From Candidatus Nanoarchaeia archaeon (GTDB taxonomy: Archaea > Nanobdellota > Nanobdellia > Woesearchaeales > WJIZ01): 64,000 nt of DNA. Each line of letters begins with the position of its first letter. The stretch's first letter is position 1. Where the stretch lies: positions 25,034 to 89,033 of the forward strand of contig JANQND010000019.1 in the NCBI GenBank assembly GCA_028279765.1, read 5' to 3'. Made by a program: the position numbers and the translations under genes. This document shows positions 63,628 through 64,000 of this stretch, piece after piece. The notes below the pieces were generated by a model, which had not been told where the DNA came from, ran no database searches, and saw only the letters and a list, made by a program, of their open reading frames with translations.

Positions 63628-64000
63628 ATGTTAACACTACGATTTGTACCCTATCATGAGATTGAGTATCTTACTTCTGCACGCAGGGTGCACAAGCTTC
63701 TTGATCTGGTAAAGGAAGATAAGATTGTTCTTTTGGAGGGGCGGTTAAAAAAAGAGGAAGAGACGGATTTGATCGAGATTACGATGGAGAACATTGATGA
63801 GAAGTTCAAAGGAATTGAGCTTGCGGTCATTAATCCTGACAAGAAAGACCAAAAGGGTCTTGTTCGTGCAGCAAAATCGACCTTTCTGAATATGGTGCTG
63901 GGAGATCGACAAGGGCTTACGGTAATTGGTCCTGCGACTGTTGTCTCAGAAATCAAAAAGAACCCTGATAAAATCGAGTTGTATACTAATGAAGAATCAC
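63628..64000 (+). CDS. DUF2073-type protein, partial at the window end
   Basis: The frame begins MLTLRFVPYHEIEYLTSARR with ribosome-binding site GAGGAGATAGAG and runs off the window end after about 124 codons. The N-terminal block (FVPYHEIEYLTSA) and GLTVIGPATVVSEIKKNPDK match the DUF2073 family found next to a small GTPase in archaea, from memory. It would be co-transcribed with the GTPase 17 bases upstream. The function is unknown; the partner relation is inferred. Confidence 0.65.
   Translation, partial: MLTLRFVPYHEIEYLTSARRVHKLLDLVKEDKIVLLEGRLKKEEETDLIEITMENIDEKFKGIELAVINPDKKDQKGLVRAAKSTFLNMVLGDRQGLTVIGPATVVSEIKKNPDKIELYTNEES

Overview
This 64 kb window is archaeal chromosome, most probably from a DPANN archaeon close to Woesearchaeota/Pacearchaeota. 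Archaeal markers seen directly are Orc1/Cdc6, CDC48, RtcB with archease, translin, HerA, Mre11, the pantoate kinase/phosphopantothenate synthetase route to CoA, pilin-like proteins with class III signal peptides, TATA boxes 22-50 bases before start codons, and a tRNA gene interrupted in its anticodon arm. The lineage assignment is inference. Several genes look bacterial in type: PanD, AspRS with a GAD insertion, tRNA-guanine transglycosylase and GatCAB.

Layout. 1-2 kb: end of a surface protein, a Gly-rich membrane protein and a pilin-like protein. 2-5.7 kb: serS, a zinc-ribbon membrane protein, cdc6, acylphosphatase. 5.7-9.3 kb: a large secreted Cys-rich zincin and a pilin-like protein. 9.5-9.85 kb: a promoter and three tiny overlapping ORFs. 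9.9-15.6 kb: Sua5/TsaC, phosphoesterase, a membrane protein, rtcB-archease, TatD nuclease. 15.6-19.7 kb: a CoA operon, panB-panD-(coaBC fused to pantoate kinase)-phosphopantothenate synthetase. 20-24 kb: HAD phosphatase, a conserved hypothetical, CDC48. 24-26 kb: lipoprotein and pilin-like genes. 26.4-41.7 kb: a large type IV pilus/archaellum-like secretion region with two secretion ATPases, three platform proteins (one double), a RecA/KaiC-like ATPase, an OB-fold protein, a tRNA, a ribbon-helix-helix protein, coiled-coil and membrane proteins, and a voltage-gated channel. 41.8-45.2 kb: GNAT, translin, bacterial-type TGT, zinc ribbon, YhhQ transporter. 45.4-48.7 kb: aspS, an MNT-HEPN pair, an ITP pyrophosphatase. 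48.8-54.4 kb: DAHP synthase with an unknown C-terminal domain, a hypothetical, a divergent PheA-TyrA fusion, an Lrp regulator. 54.5-58.1 kb: gatC, a cyclophilin lipoprotein, gatA, gatB. 58.1-62.8 kb: mre11, herA and an overlapping PIN/HTH pair. 63-64 kb: a GTPase and a DUF2073-type protein.

How the genes connect. AspRS carries His31 and Gly83, the residues tied to non-discriminating bacterial AspRS, which fits the nearby gatCAB: Asp-tRNA(Asn) would be made by AspRS and amidated by GatCAB. TGT with YhhQ suggests salvage of a queuosine precursor. The CoA operon covers most steps from ketoisovalerate to phosphopantetheine. The pilin-like proteins are natural clients of the secretion ATPases.

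The most unusual finding is a family of modular palindromic intergenic elements: copies at 5262-5357, 38048-38135, 40741-40932 and 45227-45364, plus a related design at 2108-2284. Each has terminal inverted repeats, common inner end motifs and a variable number of internal hairpins. Other highlights are the CoaBC-pantoate kinase fusion, a tRNA best read as tRNA-Trp with two introns, the three-ORF micro-operon, and the aromatic-pathway fusion genes.
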